15,208 bases of DNA from an uncultured Coriobacteriaceae bacterium (GTDB taxonomy: Bacteria; Actinomycetota; Coriobacteriia; Coriobacteriales; Eggerthellaceae): the NCBI GenBank assembly GCA_902796815.1, contig CADBQL010000211.1, positions 1 to 15,208 on the forward strand, in the 5' to 3' direction. A program made the translations under genes and the position numbers. The notes under the pieces are model-generated. The model saw only the letters and a program-made list of their open reading frames with translations, made no database searches and was not told the origin of the DNA. Below are positions 1 to 7,294 of the stretch, piece after piece; the first letter of the stretch is position 1, and the number at the start of each line of letters is the position of its first letter.

Positions 1-867
1 CGTACGATGCAGACCGGGTTCGGCAATGTAGTTACGATTGCACGTCGAGCTGATGGCGGAAACATCACCGATATGCTCGATCATCGTCGCAAACGCGAGC
101 GGCATGATCGTGACGATGGCGGTCACAGCCAAACCAGCGTCGAACTGCGGACCGACGATTCCGAACACGGTGTTTTCCCACAAAACGGGAAGACCAATCC
201 AATCCGCCTTGGCCACGCCCGAAAAGTCAACCTGTCCCATGACGATAGCGCACACGTACGACACGATAACGCCCATCAGGATCGGTATGACCTTGATCAT
301 GCCACGGCCCCAGATATTGCACACGATTATTGTAGCGATGGCGACGAGGGCAATAATCCAGTTCGTGGAGCAATTCTCAATGGCCGAGCTCGAAAGGATA
401 AGCCCGATGGCAATCACAATCGGACCGGTGACGACCGGCGGGAAATAACGCATGACACGATCGGCGCCAAACGCCTTGAACAGGGCCGAGAGCACGGGGT
501 ACAGAAGCCCCGCGCACGCCACGCCTAGACACGCATACGGCAAGAGCTCGGGATGAAACGACGACGGATCGGCGGGGTTTCCCGCAATCGTCAGATAGCC
601 CGCTATGAACGCAAATGACGAACCTAAAAACGCCGGGACTTTTCCCCTGGTAAGGCAATGAAACAACAGTGTGCCGAGGCCTGCGAACAAAAGCGTGGCC
701 TGCACCGAAAGCCCCGTGAGCACCGGCACCAGAATCGTTGCACCAAACATCGCGAACATGTGCTGGAAACCAAAGAGCACCATCCTCGGCTTTCCCAGCG
801 TTCTCGCGTCGTAAACGGCTCCCATCTGGTCTTCTGCCCCCATAGTGGGGACTTCGCGCTCGGCCAT
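1..867 (-). CDS. uraA: Uracil permease (NCS2/UraA family), C-terminus cut by window edge
   Basis: Proton-coupled uracil uptake across the cytoplasmic membrane, feeding the Upp enzyme encoded divergently next door. I translated this frame by hand: 289 residues are visible out of roughly 430 usual for the family; the rest lies left of the window. Family features seen: LGKPRMVLFGFQHMFAMFG near residues 24-42 (first membrane helix), FLGSSFAF at 80-87, the NCS2 signature PPVVTGPIV at 143-151, and MIEHIGD at 262-268, whose Glu264 matches the conserved substrate-binding glutamate of transmembrane helix 8 in UraA. Several long hydrophobic stretches alternate with short polar loops. The ATG at 867-865 is preceded by GGAAAGGA about 6 bases upstream. 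Two overlapping minus-strand reading frames in this region lack any such features. Family assignment is firm; uracil rather than xanthine specificity follows from the motifs and the upp neighbour. Confidence 0.93.
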   Translation of the reverse strand, partial: MAEREVPTMGAEDQMGAVYDARTLGKPRMVLFGFQHMFAMFGATILVPVLTGLSVQATLLFAGLGTLLFHCLTRGKVPAFLGSSFAFIAGYLTIAGNPADPSSFHPELLPYACLGVACAGLLYPVLSALFKAFGADRVMRYFPPVVTGPIVIAIGLILSSSAIENCSTNWIIALVAIATIIVCNIWGRGMIKVIPILMGVIVSYVCAIVMGQVDFSGVAKADWIGLPVLWENTVFGIVGPQFDAGLAVTAIVTIMPLAFATMIEHIGDVSAISSTCNRNYIAEPGLHRT

Positions 868-1058
868 GCACAATCCTTTCCGCAGCGCTGGCGGACTGCC
901 AAACCCTTTAGCCTAGGGCCCGCCGTCTCAGTTCATCGTTCTTTTCGGAACGTCCATCCATATCTCCGCAGTAATGAGCCGTTTTGCCCTGGGTAAGCAT
1001 CGACTGGCATCGCCTCCATACCCATGCGCAAAATCTGGTGGAAAGCTCCTTGCATGAT

Positions 1059-1064
1059 TATAAT
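1059..1064 (+). promoter_or_regulatory. Probable -10 box of the upp promoter
   Basis: A perfect TATAAT lies 32 bases before the upp start codon and would give a leader of about 26 bases. No good -35 hexamer is seen 16-18 bases upstream (the bases there are TGGTGG), so this may be a weak or activator-dependent promoter. I found no equally clear promoter for the divergent uraA in the 868-1096 gap and recognise no riboswitch there. Confidence 0.5.
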
Positions 1065-1096
1065 GTACGCAGCCCTTTTGAAAGGAAGGATTTACA

Positions 1097-1726
1097 ATGA
1101 GTACCGTGCACGTCTTTGATCACCCCCTCATCGCTGACAAGCTCACGCGCATGCGCCGCGCCGAAACGTCATCGCAGGATTTCCGAACGCTCCTTCGCGA
1201 GATTTCGCTGCTTATGGGCTACGAAGTCACCCGCGACTTCGAAATGACCACTGGCACGTTCGAGACGCCGATTTGCTCGGGAGAGTTTCCAGTCTTGAAG
1301 GACAACTTCGTCACAATCGTGCCAATTCTGCGTGCGGGGCTCGGCATGGTCGACGGCATGCTCGAGCTTATGCCGTTCGCACACGTCGGACACATTGGCA
1401 TGGCCCGCGATGAGGAAACGCACGAGCCGGTCGAGTACTACTACAAAATGCCCAAGAACGTCGAGAAATCCACGATTGTCGTTGTCGACCCGATGCTCGC
1501 AACCGGCGGCAGCGCAATAGATGCCATCAACAGCCTCAAAACTCGCGGCTGTAAAAACATTCGCCTCATGAACCTCGTCGCCGCTCCCGAAGGCGTTAAG
1601 CGAGTACAGGAAAGCCATCCTGACGTAGATATTTATGTCGCCGCCATAGATGAGCGCCTCAACGACAAGGCCTACATCGTCCCCGGCCTCGGCGATGCCG
1701 GCGACCGCATCTTCGGCACGAACTAG
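1097..1726 (+). CDS. upp: Uracil phosphoribosyltransferase
   Basis: Converts uracil and PRPP to UMP in the cytoplasm, the main step of uracil salvage. The 209-residue length is typical. The PRPP-binding loop VVVDPMLATGGSA is at residues 128-140, LRAGLGMVDGM at 78-88 is the conserved region near the phosphate site, and the C-terminal uracil-binding segment IDERLNDKAYIVPGLGDAGD is at 184-203. The ATG has a strong AAGGAAGGA site 6 bases upstream. The gene is divergent from uraA, so transport and salvage are paired. A hairpin repeat starts 7 bases after the stop codon. Confidence 0.98.
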   Translation: MSTVHVFDHPLIADKLTRMRRAETSSQDFRTLLREISLLMGYEVTRDFEMTTGTFETPICSGEFPVLKDNFVTIVPILRAGLGMVDGMLELMPFAHVGHIGMARDEETHEPVEYYYKMPKNVEKSTIVVVDPMLATGGSAIDAINSLKTRGCKNIRLMNLVAAPEGVKRVQESHPDVDIYVAAIDERLNDKAYIVPGLGDAGDRIFGTN

Positions 1727-1733
1727 CAAGCAA

Positions 1734-1762
1734 ATGAGTCACGCCCCAGGGGCGAGACTCAT
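1734..1762. repeat. 29-bp dispersed hairpin repeat, copy 1 (3' of upp)
   Basis: The copy begins ATGAGTCACGCCCC and ends GGGGCGAGACTCAT, so the two halves form an imperfect hairpin. It is nearly identical to copies at 13664-13692 and 13701-13729 and close to the hairpin at 2832-2855. It lies 7 bases after the upp stop codon, so it may act as a terminator, although the following T-run is poor (TTCT). Confidence 0.8.
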
Positions 1763-1797
1763 TCTCCGCACGCGAGCGCAGGCCCGAAGGCCAAGAT

Positions 1798-1815
1798 GGG
1801 GTGCCTGAACACCCC
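1798..1815. repeat. Short hairpin between convergent upp and LytTR genes
   Basis: GGGGTG and CACCCC pair perfectly over 6 bp around a 6-base loop. Just upstream, GGCC-CGAA-GGCC (1781-1792) is a second small hairpin. Both belong to a run of hairpins in the convergent gap and may help transcript ending; no T-run follows. Confidence 0.4.
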
Positions 1816-1830
1816 GCAGCGTGCGAGCGG

Positions 1831-1854
1831 TGCGCCGTCCGTCAGGACGGCGCA
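1831..1854. terminator. Probable bidirectional terminator hairpin between upp and LytTR regulator
   Basis: TGCGCCGTCC and GGACGGCGCA form a perfect 10-bp GC-rich stem around a GTCA loop, 3 bases beyond the stop codon of the minus-strand regulator. On the plus strand ACTTTAT follows, a weak T-run; on the minus strand there is none. Position between two convergent stop codons is the main support. Confidence 0.55.
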
Positions 1855-1857
1855 ACT

Positions 1858-2571
1858 TTATATGCCGAGGGTTTTCTTTAAGAGCGAAACGCGGCGGCGC
1901 GAAACGGGAATCTTTTCGTCAACGCCGTTGAGCGTGAGCAGCAACGTGCCACCGGAAACAGGTTCGACTTCTTCGACCATTGAGAGGTTGACCAGGTAAC
2001 CGCGGTGTACGCGGAAGAACCCGTGGCCTTCGAGGCGCTTCTCGAGCTGCGCGAGGCTGACCGTGGAAAAAAAGCGGTCGGTATCGGTCTGAAGATATGC
2101 GTAATCGTCACGCGCCATGACAAAGCGGATTTTCTCGATGCTTATCAGGATTTTCTTTCCGCCTTTTTCGACCGAAATGCGCTCGGATCGCTGAGCTTGC
2201 ATATGGAGGGCGACGCTATCGCGTACGCGGGCGATGGCATGAGCAAGTCGATCGGTCTCGACGGGTTTTACCAGATAATCAAGCGCGTTGACCTTGAACG
2301 CTTCGAGCGCGTATTCGCTATAGGCAGTCACAAATACGACGGCAGGGGGGAATTTGAGCGTCTGCAATCCTTCGGCCAGCTTCAGACCGTTGGCTTCGGG
2401 CATGTTCACATCGAGAAACATGACATCACAGGGGTGCTCTTTTAGTTTTTCGATTGCCTCACGAACACTTGCAGCCTCAGCTACTACTTCCGTCTGTCCG
2501 AGTTCATCGAGCAGGAACCTGAGTTCTGACCGTGCCGGGGCTTCGTCATCGACGATCATTGCCTTAAGCAC
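1858..2571 (-). CDS. LytTR-family response regulator
   Basis: Cytoplasmic two-component DNA-binding regulator. The receiver domain (about residues 1-120) has the full phosphorylation set: Asp8 and Asp9, phospho-acceptor Asp54 in FLDVNMP, Thr82 and Lys102 in the VKP motif. Residues about 135-237 form a LytTR DNA-binding domain, with FFRVHRGYLVNL as its typical core. The 237-residue length fits the LytR/AgrA/YpdB type. The start is GTG at 2571-2569, chosen because GGGGGGAGGGA lies 7 bases upstream and no better in-frame start exists; the next in-frame ATG is codon 5 and lacks its own site. No histidine kinase is next to it: the gene after the upstream gap is a dipeptidase and the downstream neighbour is convergent upp, so it is an orphan within this window. 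Members of the family often control surface, export or carbon-uptake genes; the target here is unknown. Confidence 0.93.
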   Translation of the reverse strand: MLKAMIVDDEAPARSELRFLLDELGQTEVVAEAASVREAIEKLKEHPCDVMFLDVNMPEANGLKLAEGLQTLKFPPAVVFVTAYSEYALEAFKVNALDYLVKPVETDRLAHAIARVRDSVALHMQAQRSERISVEKGGKKILISIEKIRFVMARDDYAYLQTDTDRFFSTVSLAQLEKRLEGHGFFRVHRGYLVNLSMVEEVEPVSGGTLLLTLNGVDEKIPVSRRRVSLLKKTLGI

Positions 2572-2615
2572 TGCGCATCCCTCCCCCCACCTATTTCATA
2601 GGTAATCAGTCTACT

Positions 2616-2639
2616 TTGCCAAACTGCCGTTTGCGGCAA
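2616..2639. repeat. Hairpin in the leader of the LytTR regulator gene
   Basis: TTGCC-AAAC pairs with GTTT-(GC)-GGCAA around a TGCC loop, with a 2-base bulge. It lies between the predicted promoter and the GTG start, so would be in the transcript leader. Function unknown. Confidence 0.4.
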
Positions 2640-2662
2640 GATAGAAGCCGTTAACAACCAAA

Positions 2663-2691
2663 AATATACCGCTTATCCCAAAATTGTGCAA
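2663..2691 (-). promoter_or_regulatory. Predicted sigma-70-type promoter of the LytTR regulator gene
   Basis: Reading the minus strand, TTGCAC (2691-2686), a 17-base spacer, then TATATT (2668-2663). Spacing is ideal and both hexamers are close to consensus. The leader would be about 85 bases. The rest of the 2572-2853 gap holds no gene I can support. Confidence 0.6.
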
Positions 2692-2831
2692 GTTGCGAGC
2701 AACAAACGAGACAGCACTGCAAGACGCTTAGCGAAAAAGCACAGTCACGTTTTTGGCATAGCACGCAGATGAGAGCGCGTTTCCTTAACAAAAGCGGCAC
2801 GCCAAAGGGACGGCTCGCGCCTCTGTGGCAC

Positions 2832-2855
2832 GAGTCACGCCCTGGGGCGTGACTC
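2832..2855. terminator. Perfect hairpin overlapping the dipeptidase stop codon; member of the dispersed hairpin family
   Basis: GAGTCACGCCC and GGGCGTGACTC pair over 11 bp with a 2-base centre (in practice a 9-10 bp stem). It shares the GAGTCACGCCC core with the 29-bp repeats at 1734, 13664 and 13701, but here both arms match perfectly. The last two bases overlap the TGA stop of the minus-strand gene, so it is likely that gene's terminator; no strong T-run follows. Confidence 0.6.
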
Positions 2856-4329
2856 ACTCGAGATTGAGCTCCATAAGACGCGCAATCGTGCGCACGTAGA
2901 TTGCAAACGCCTGCTTGAGCAAGTCTTCGCGAATCCCTTCGTCGGGGCCATGCATGCTACCAACCCAATCGGGCTTCGTTTCCCAAGGCTTTTCGGGCCC
3001 AAAGCTCACGCCTGTCGAAAACACGCGCGCATACGTGCCGCCTTTCATCGTGAACGGCTTCGCATCCTCCCCCGTCGCCTGGTTGTAAGCCAAAAGCAAT
3101 GCCTGAACAGCTGGCGAGTCAGGATCCATCAAGAACGGCTCTTTGTCGTGCTGCATCTCGAACGTCGCACCGCACGATGCCGCGCACGCCTGAACGCGCT
3201 GCTCGATCTGCTTCGCAGCAGTTGTCGTCGGATAGCGAAAATCGATTGTGAGCAGCATCCGCCCCTCTTCGAAACGGATCGTCCCCCCAACGCAGGTCAA
3301 ATCGCCAAAGTGCTCATCGTGCGCCTGAACCCCTAAGCCCGAACCGTCATAGCTTGACGTAACCGTGCGCACGAGTTGGAGAAACGCCCTCTCATCATCA
3401 GCGAGCCGCACGCTGCGCAGAAGGTACGCGCATAGCAGGTCAATTGCATTGCGACCGAGCTCGGGCGTTGAAGCATGGGCGGATTTTCCCCGGGCGTTGA
3501 CGATCACGGATTCGCCTTCGACCGAAAGCGAAATGCCTGTGGAAGATATCGCCAGGTCCTGAGCTGAATCCATCAGCGCATCGCCGCGCACACGAGCCCA
3601 TGCCGTGCCAGGCACGGCATTGACGGCTACGCCTCCTTCAATCGCCTCGATTGCGCCACAGACTTCGAACGACCCTGTCCCGCTCGATAGCGCAACCTCC
3701 CCGCACGCTCCCCTGCCGCCAAGCGGTGCGCTTGCGAGCACGCCGCTGCAGATGCCCGCCTCGCCATAACACACGGGAAATTCCGCATCGGGAGTAAACA
3801 AAAAGGCAGGATCCGCGTAATGCGCCCGATAAAAGGCGATATCTTTCATATTTGTCTCTTCGTTGGCGCCAAAAAGCACGCGGATGGTATAGGGCAGCCG
3901 CACGCCTCGGTCATGCCAAAAGTTGACCGCATGCAAGGCCGTGGCCAGCGGACCTTTGTCATCTGCCACGCCGCGGCCGAGCAAGAAGCCATCTTTTTTG
4001 GTAACGTCGTAAGGCTCGAACGACCAGCCTGGCCCCGCTGGCACGACGTCCACATGCCCGATGATGCCGATCTGCGTCGCCCGCTCGCCGTGCAGGTCGG
4101 CATATCCCACATAGCCATCACAATCGTGAGCGTCAAGCCCCATGCGCTCGGCTATCGAGAGCGCCCCGTCGAGCGCCTTGCGCGGCCCGGGCCCATACGG
4201 CGCGTTCGGGGCAGCTGCATCGAGGTCCTCAACGCTCGGCACCTGCACAAGTGTGCGTATATCTGCGATTACGTTTTCCCAGTTCGCATCGATGTAAGCA
4301 TCAATCGCCGCTTGCAGCTCGTCGTTCAT
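2854..4329 (-). CDS. pepV: Sapep/PepV-like Mn-dependent dipeptidase (peptidase family M20)
   Basis: Cytoplasmic metallo-dipeptidase that splits short peptides to free amino acids. The 491-residue length fits the Sapep/PepV group. Metal and catalytic residues are in place: His92 and Asp94 in GHVDVVPAG, Asp123 in RGVADDKGP, catalytic Glu157 and metal-binding Glu158 in GANEETN, Asp181 in TPDAEFP, and C-terminal His460 in SMHGPDEG. The lid domain (about 200-380) contains the GKSAHASTPELGRNA segment expected for the dimer/substrate region. ATG at 4329 has GGAAGGGA upstream at proper distance. It is transcribed alone; the next gene on the same strand is about 280 bases downstream. It has no obvious link with the glycan locus on its other side. 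Confidence 0.95.
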   Translation of the reverse strand: MNDELQAAIDAYIDANWENVIADIRTLVQVPSVEDLDAAAPNAPYGPGPRKALDGALSIAERMGLDAHDCDGYVGYADLHGERATQIGIIGHVDVVPAGPGWSFEPYDVTKKDGFLLGRGVADDKGPLATALHAVNFWHDRGVRLPYTIRVLFGANEETNMKDIAFYRAHYADPAFLFTPDAEFPVCYGEAGICSGVLASAPLGGRGACGEVALSSGTGSFEVCGAIEAIEGGVAVNAVPGTAWARVRGDALMDSAQDLAISSTGISLSVEGESVIVNARGKSAHASTPELGRNAIDLLCAYLLRSVRLADDERAFLQLVRTVTSSYDGSGLGVQAHDEHFGDLTCVGGTIRFEEGRMLLTIDFRYPTTTAAKQIEQRVQACAASCGATFEMQHDKEPFLMDPDSPAVQALLLAYNQATGEDAKPFTMKGGTYARVFSTGVSFGPEKPWETKPDWVGSMHGPDEGIREDLLKQAFAIYVRTIARLMELNLE

Positions 4330-4373
4330 GAGCCATCCCTTCCTCTTTCGAGAATGCTCAAAGTCAATCCTTC

Positions 4374-4402
4374 ATGCATTTTGGGCGTCCCCCGAAATGC
4401 AT
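4374..4402. promoter_or_regulatory. 12-bp palindromic hairpin in the dipeptidase leader or operator
   Basis: ATGCATTTTGGG pairs with CCCGAAATGCAT (11 Watson-Crick pairs and one T-G) around a CGTCC loop. On the minus strand a plausible -10 box TACAAT lies at 4415-4410, which would place the transcript start at about 4403, so the hairpin would sit at the very 5' end of the dipeptidase mRNA. Either an mRNA-stabilising hairpin or a repressor site is possible. The -35 region is weak. Confidence 0.45.
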
Positions 4403-4489
4403 AGCGGCCATTGTACTCCTGCGCAAGTCACAAGTCACGACCAGCCCGGCTATCGAAGGCCATGATGGATTATGCTTCAGAGTTGCCAT

Positions 4490-4648
4490 TCACAGGAGTC
4501 CGCACGTCCCGCAAAACCCCAGGTGAGAACGCGCATCGGCTTGTCCTCGTAGCTTTAGAATATTTAAATTTGTGTCTGCGGAATCGCCGATGTCGCGCCC
4601 TCACCTTGGGTTTTGCTTTGGAATCCCGCTGGCACGGTGAACTGCAAC
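4490..4648 (+). repeat. Long palindromic repeat, copy A (upstream of the aminotransferase gene)
   Basis: Similarity to copies B and C runs from TCACAGG to AACTGCAAC. Inside, 4511-4616 is an imperfect palindrome: left arm GCAAAACCCCAGGTGAG... (4511-4540), right arm ending GGGTTTTGC (4586-4616), and an AT-rich 45-base loop (4541-4585) with TTTAGAATATTTAAATTT. Two adjacent A-C mismatches interrupt the stem. It fills most of the 411-base gap 4330-4740, which has no gene I can support. Possible natures: MITE-like element, structured RNA, or transcription-ending or attenuating hairpin. Confidence 0.9.
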
Positions 4649-4740
4649 ACGTAAGAGCCTCAATTCATCCCTGACCATCCTTTGCCACTTCAATTTAGTG
4701 TTAAAATTTGCCAAAAACAGCACGATGCAATTGGTGCAAT

Positions 4741-5880
4741 ATGACTCATTCGGAAAAACGAGAACTATTTGTCACACGTTCTTCGCTCCCGCCTTTCGAT
4801 GATTACATCGAAGAGATACGCCCTCTTTGGGATACGCATTTCATCACGAACATGGGCGAAAAGCACCAAAAACTCCAATCCGAATTGGAAGAATTCCTTG
4901 ATGTTGACAACTGCATCCTATTCGCCAACGGACATAGTGCGCTGGAGATGACTCTTGCGGCTTTCGGCTTCGAAGGCGAAGCGATAACGGTCCCTTTCAC
5001 ATTCGCCTCAACGACCCACGCTATCGTACGTGCCGGACTCGACCCCATTATGTGCGACGTTCGAAGAGCGGATGGCACAATCGACCCGAACTGCATCGAG
5101 CCACTCATAACTGAGCGCACGAGCGTCATCGTTCCGGTCCACGTGTTCGGAAACATATGCGATGTCGAAGCCATCGAGGCGATTGCCTCCAAGCATGGCA
5201 TAAAGGTCGTATACGATGCCGCGCATGCTTTTGGGGAATTCGCAGGAAAGCGCTCCGTAACATCTTGGGGCGACGCTTCGATTATCTCGTTTCACGCGAC
5301 AAAGGTATTCAACTGCATCGAAGGAGGCGCTGTTTGTTGCAACGGCAATGATGAACTGGTTGAACGCCTCAATTTACTCAAGAATTTCGGAATCGTCGAT
5401 GAGGAGAACGTCGAAGCGATAGGCGCAAATGCCAAGCTCAGCGAGTTTCACGCTGCCATGGGGCTTTGCAATCTCAGGCTTTTCTCTGACCAAATCGCCC
5501 TGCGTGCTGAGGCGAACGCCCGCTACAGGAAGCGTCTCGGACAGGTGAAGGGCTTACGTTTCCTCGCGCCACTGCCAAGCGCCGACACGACGGCAAACTA
5601 CTCCTATCTCGCCGTCACAGTAGACGAGCACGTCGAAGGTGGTCGAGACGCACTGTTCGATGCGCTCGCCAAGCAAGGTATCCATGCTCGAAAATATTTC
5701 TACCCATGCACGAATGCTTACGCATGCTACCGCACCACCCTCGACCCGTCTTCTACCCCAGTGGCAAAAATGCTATCTGAACAGGTAATTTGCCTTCCCA
5801 TGTTCGCAGGCATCACCAGAGAAGAGGTTGACAGCGTATGCGACGCGGTCATCGGACACCTCGCGACTGTGGGGAGGTAG
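4741..5880 (+). CDS. DegT/DnrJ/EryC1/StrS-family nucleotide-sugar aminotransferase
   Basis: PLP-dependent transfer of an amino group, usually from glutamate, to a keto sugar bound to a nucleotide, giving an amino sugar for surface glycans. Numbering from the chosen start (379 residues): FANGHSALEM at 61-70 binds the cofactor phosphate, Asp159 in VVYDAAHAFG contacts the pyridine nitrogen, and Lys188 in SFHATKVFNCIEGGA is the Schiff-base lysine. The overall pattern, especially FHATKVFN-EGGA, resembles the VioA/FdtB/QdtB-like branch acting on dTDP-keto-deoxysugars; the exact substrate is not readable. The ATG at 4741 was preferred to an upstream in-frame TTG at 4708 because homologous proteins start near this point; neither has a good ribosome site. 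Repeat A lies upstream and a putative ATP-grasp gene follows after a hairpin-containing gap. Confidence 0.9.
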   Translation: MTHSEKRELFVTRSSLPPFDDYIEEIRPLWDTHFITNMGEKHQKLQSELEEFLDVDNCILFANGHSALEMTLAAFGFEGEAITVPFTFASTTHAIVRAGLDPIMCDVRRADGTIDPNCIEPLITERTSVIVPVHVFGNICDVEAIEAIASKHGIKVVYDAAHAFGEFAGKRSVTSWGDASIISFHATKVFNCIEGGAVCCNGNDELVERLNLLKNFGIVDEENVEAIGANAKLSEFHAAMGLCNLRLFSDQIALRAEANARYRKRLGQVKGLRFLAPLPSADTTANYSYLAVTVDEHVEGGRDALFDALAKQGIHARKYFYPCTNAYACYRTTLDPSSTPVAKMLSEQVICLPMFAGITREEVDSVCDAVIGHLATVGR

Positions 5881-5948
5881 CAAATCGCAGGCTGGAAGCG
5901 ATCACGGCAACGATTCCAGAAACTCGCATTCGCGGTCAAGAGAAAGGT

Positions 5949-5983
5949 TTTGCCATTCGGCGCCGACCCCTTCCGAAGGCAAA
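5949..5983 (+). promoter_or_regulatory. Intercistronic hairpin between aminotransferase and ATP-grasp-like genes
   Basis: TTTGCC (5949-5954), one bulged A, TTCGG (5956-5960), a 12-base loop, CCGAA (5973-5977), GGCAAA (5978-5983). No T-run follows, so it is not a classic terminator. It may stabilise or process the two-gene transcript. It also covers an alternative TTG start at 5950, which argues against that start. Confidence 0.5.
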
Positions 5984-6032
5984 GCCAAAGACGTATATAT
6001 ATGAATGAAACAATGAAACCGAGGGGACTTTC

Positions 6033-6039
6033 GGAAGGA
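6033..6039 (+). promoter_or_regulatory. Ribosome binding site deciding the start at 6049
   Basis: GGAAGGA lies 9 bases before the ATG at 6049. The earlier in-frame ATGs at 6001 and 6013 have no purine-rich site at proper distance. Confidence 0.5.
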
Positions 6040-6048
6040 TATCTGCAA

Positions 6049-7251
6049 ATGGATTCGTATCGCGACCTGTTCGCTCGCACACATGGGCACCGACAGTCCT
6101 ATTATGGCCGATGGATTCACGACATTCCGCTCGTTGCAAACCCCGATCGCGCCGCCGAAATGGAACGACTTGCCCACTTGTTGTACGCATGCGCATGCCG
6201 TTATGTCGAAAGCTACCGAAACTGGCTCGACATACTGCCCTACGACGACCTTGTTTTGGAAACGCTCGAATACTGTGAACGTTATCCGTTCAGGGCAGGA
6301 ACATACCGCCCCGACACCGTTTTCTGCACCGACGGCGCTATCCGCGTCTGCGAAATCACCTCGCGTTTCTTCGGCAATGGATATTTCCTCACATACTTCT
6401 ACGATGAAGCGGCGCGGCATAAGTGCGACGCCGCGGGAATCGACGACTTTTCATCTGGCATGGAAGACATGCTCGCATACTTCGCCGACATGGCCAGCGG
6501 GAAAAAACGTCTCGTCGTGCTCAAGAGCGCCGATAGAAGCGATTCAATAAAGCTGTACGTCCCGTTCTACGAGGCGCTCGGGCTCGATACGGTCATTATC
6601 GAAAGTGAGCAGGTCGAAGCAAACGTCGACCTGCTCGAAGACGCTTTCGTCGTCAGCGCATTGAACCAATTCGATCTTGCCACGTTTTCGCCGAGCACGC
6701 GCCATCTCATGGCAGACGTTGGATGCCGCAACGATTTTCGCACCATCTACTTACTCCACGACAAGAGGTTCTTTCGCCTCTTCGCCGAAGACTCGTTTAC
6801 GCGCGCATTTCTCACCGAAGAGGAGACCACGTTCTTGCGCAATCATGTGGTGCCAACGTTTCTGCCGAAAACAGACCCCGAAATGTTTGCGCACGCGAAA
6901 CGCAACAAAGATGCGTACATCATGAAACACCGCTGCCTCGGAAAGAGCGAAAAGGTGGTCGCAGGCGTCTTGAGCACCCAAAGCGAATGGGAAACGCTGT
7001 TCGACCCCTCGATCGTTGGCGACATGATCTTGCAGCCGTTCCAAGATCAGCGAACATTTCCCACAGTGTGGGAAGGACAGCATTTTGACGATTATGCGAG
7101 CGGCTCCCTCCTGACCGTCGATGATTGTTACTTCGGGCCGGGAATCGTGCGCACGTCGAGCTGCCCGGTAATCAACAAAACCGACGATCGAAAAATGGCA
7201 CTCGCCGTTACCGCGCAAGCTGATCGCTTCGAAAGGCACTACGAACTGTAA
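6049..7251 (+). CDS. Putative circularly permuted ATP-grasp ligase-like protein
   Basis: Not confidently recognised; described from visible motifs. From the ATG at 6049 it has 400 residues; starting at ATG 6001 would add 16. It is soluble, with no signal peptide or membrane segment. RPDTVF (87-92) followed by CEITSRFFGNGYF (101-113) resembles the acidic metal-binding 'EIN.R...NG' region of ATP-grasp enzymes, here in the N-terminal half. Near the C-terminus come Lys293 in YIMKHRCLGKSEKVV (a candidate ATP-binding lysine and loop), MILQPF (326-331, like the 'VLQEF' adenine-contact strand), FGPGIVR (362-368) and PVINKTDDRK (373-382). This order, acidic motif first and nucleotide lysine later, is what a circularly permuted ATP-grasp fold would give. 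Such enzymes form amide bonds between a carboxylate and an amine. The preceding gene makes amino sugars, so acylation of an amino sugar by an amino acid is a natural guess but unproven. Confidence 0.55.
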   Translation: MDSYRDLFARTHGHRQSYYGRWIHDIPLVANPDRAAEMERLAHLLYACACRYVESYRNWLDILPYDDLVLETLEYCERYPFRAGTYRPDTVFCTDGAIRVCEITSRFFGNGYFLTYFYDEAARHKCDAAGIDDFSSGMEDMLAYFADMASGKKRLVVLKSADRSDSIKLYVPFYEALGLDTVIIESEQVEANVDLLEDAFVVSALNQFDLATFSPSTRHLMADVGCRNDFRTIYLLHDKRFFRLFAEDSFTRAFLTEEETTFLRNHVVPTFLPKTDPEMFAHAKRNKDAYIMKHRCLGKSEKVVAGVLSTQSEWETLFDPSIVGDMILQPFQDQRTFPTVWEGQHFDDYASGSLLTVDDCYFGPGIVRTSSCPVINKTDDRKMALAVTAQADRFERHYEL

Positions 7252-7263
7252 ACCATGCCTGAT

Positions 7264-7281
7264 ACGCGAGACGAATCGCGT
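7264..7281 (+). repeat. Small hairpin after the ATP-grasp-like gene
   Basis: ACGCGA and TCGCGT pair over 6 bp around GACGAA, 12 bases past the stop codon. No T-run. It precedes repeat copy B. Confidence 0.35.
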
Positions 7282-7294
7282 CCAGTACAGCTGC

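Noticed and set aside
377..902. Two overlapping minus-strand frames within uraA
   Set aside because: Rich in Arg, Cys and Trp with no family signs; the third minus frame gives a clear NCS2 permease.
2651..2857. 68-codon minus-strand frame between the dipeptidase and LytTR genes
   Set aside because: It starts inside the hairpin repeat, crosses the predicted promoter of the regulator and has an unlikely composition. The same initial MSHAPG arises from another copy of the hairpin at 13664.
4541..4585. Promoter inside the repeat loop (TTGTCC, 17 bases, TTAAAT)
   Set aside because: The -10 match is poor and the spacing shifts in copy B; not strong enough to list as a feature.
4411..4674. Plus-strand 87-codon frame across repeat copy A, with a related frame in copy B (7255-7446)
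   Set aside because: Both frames read the same repeat, but a one-base indel in the loop makes the proteins diverge after ALEY, so the reading frame is not preserved. The repeat looks non-coding.
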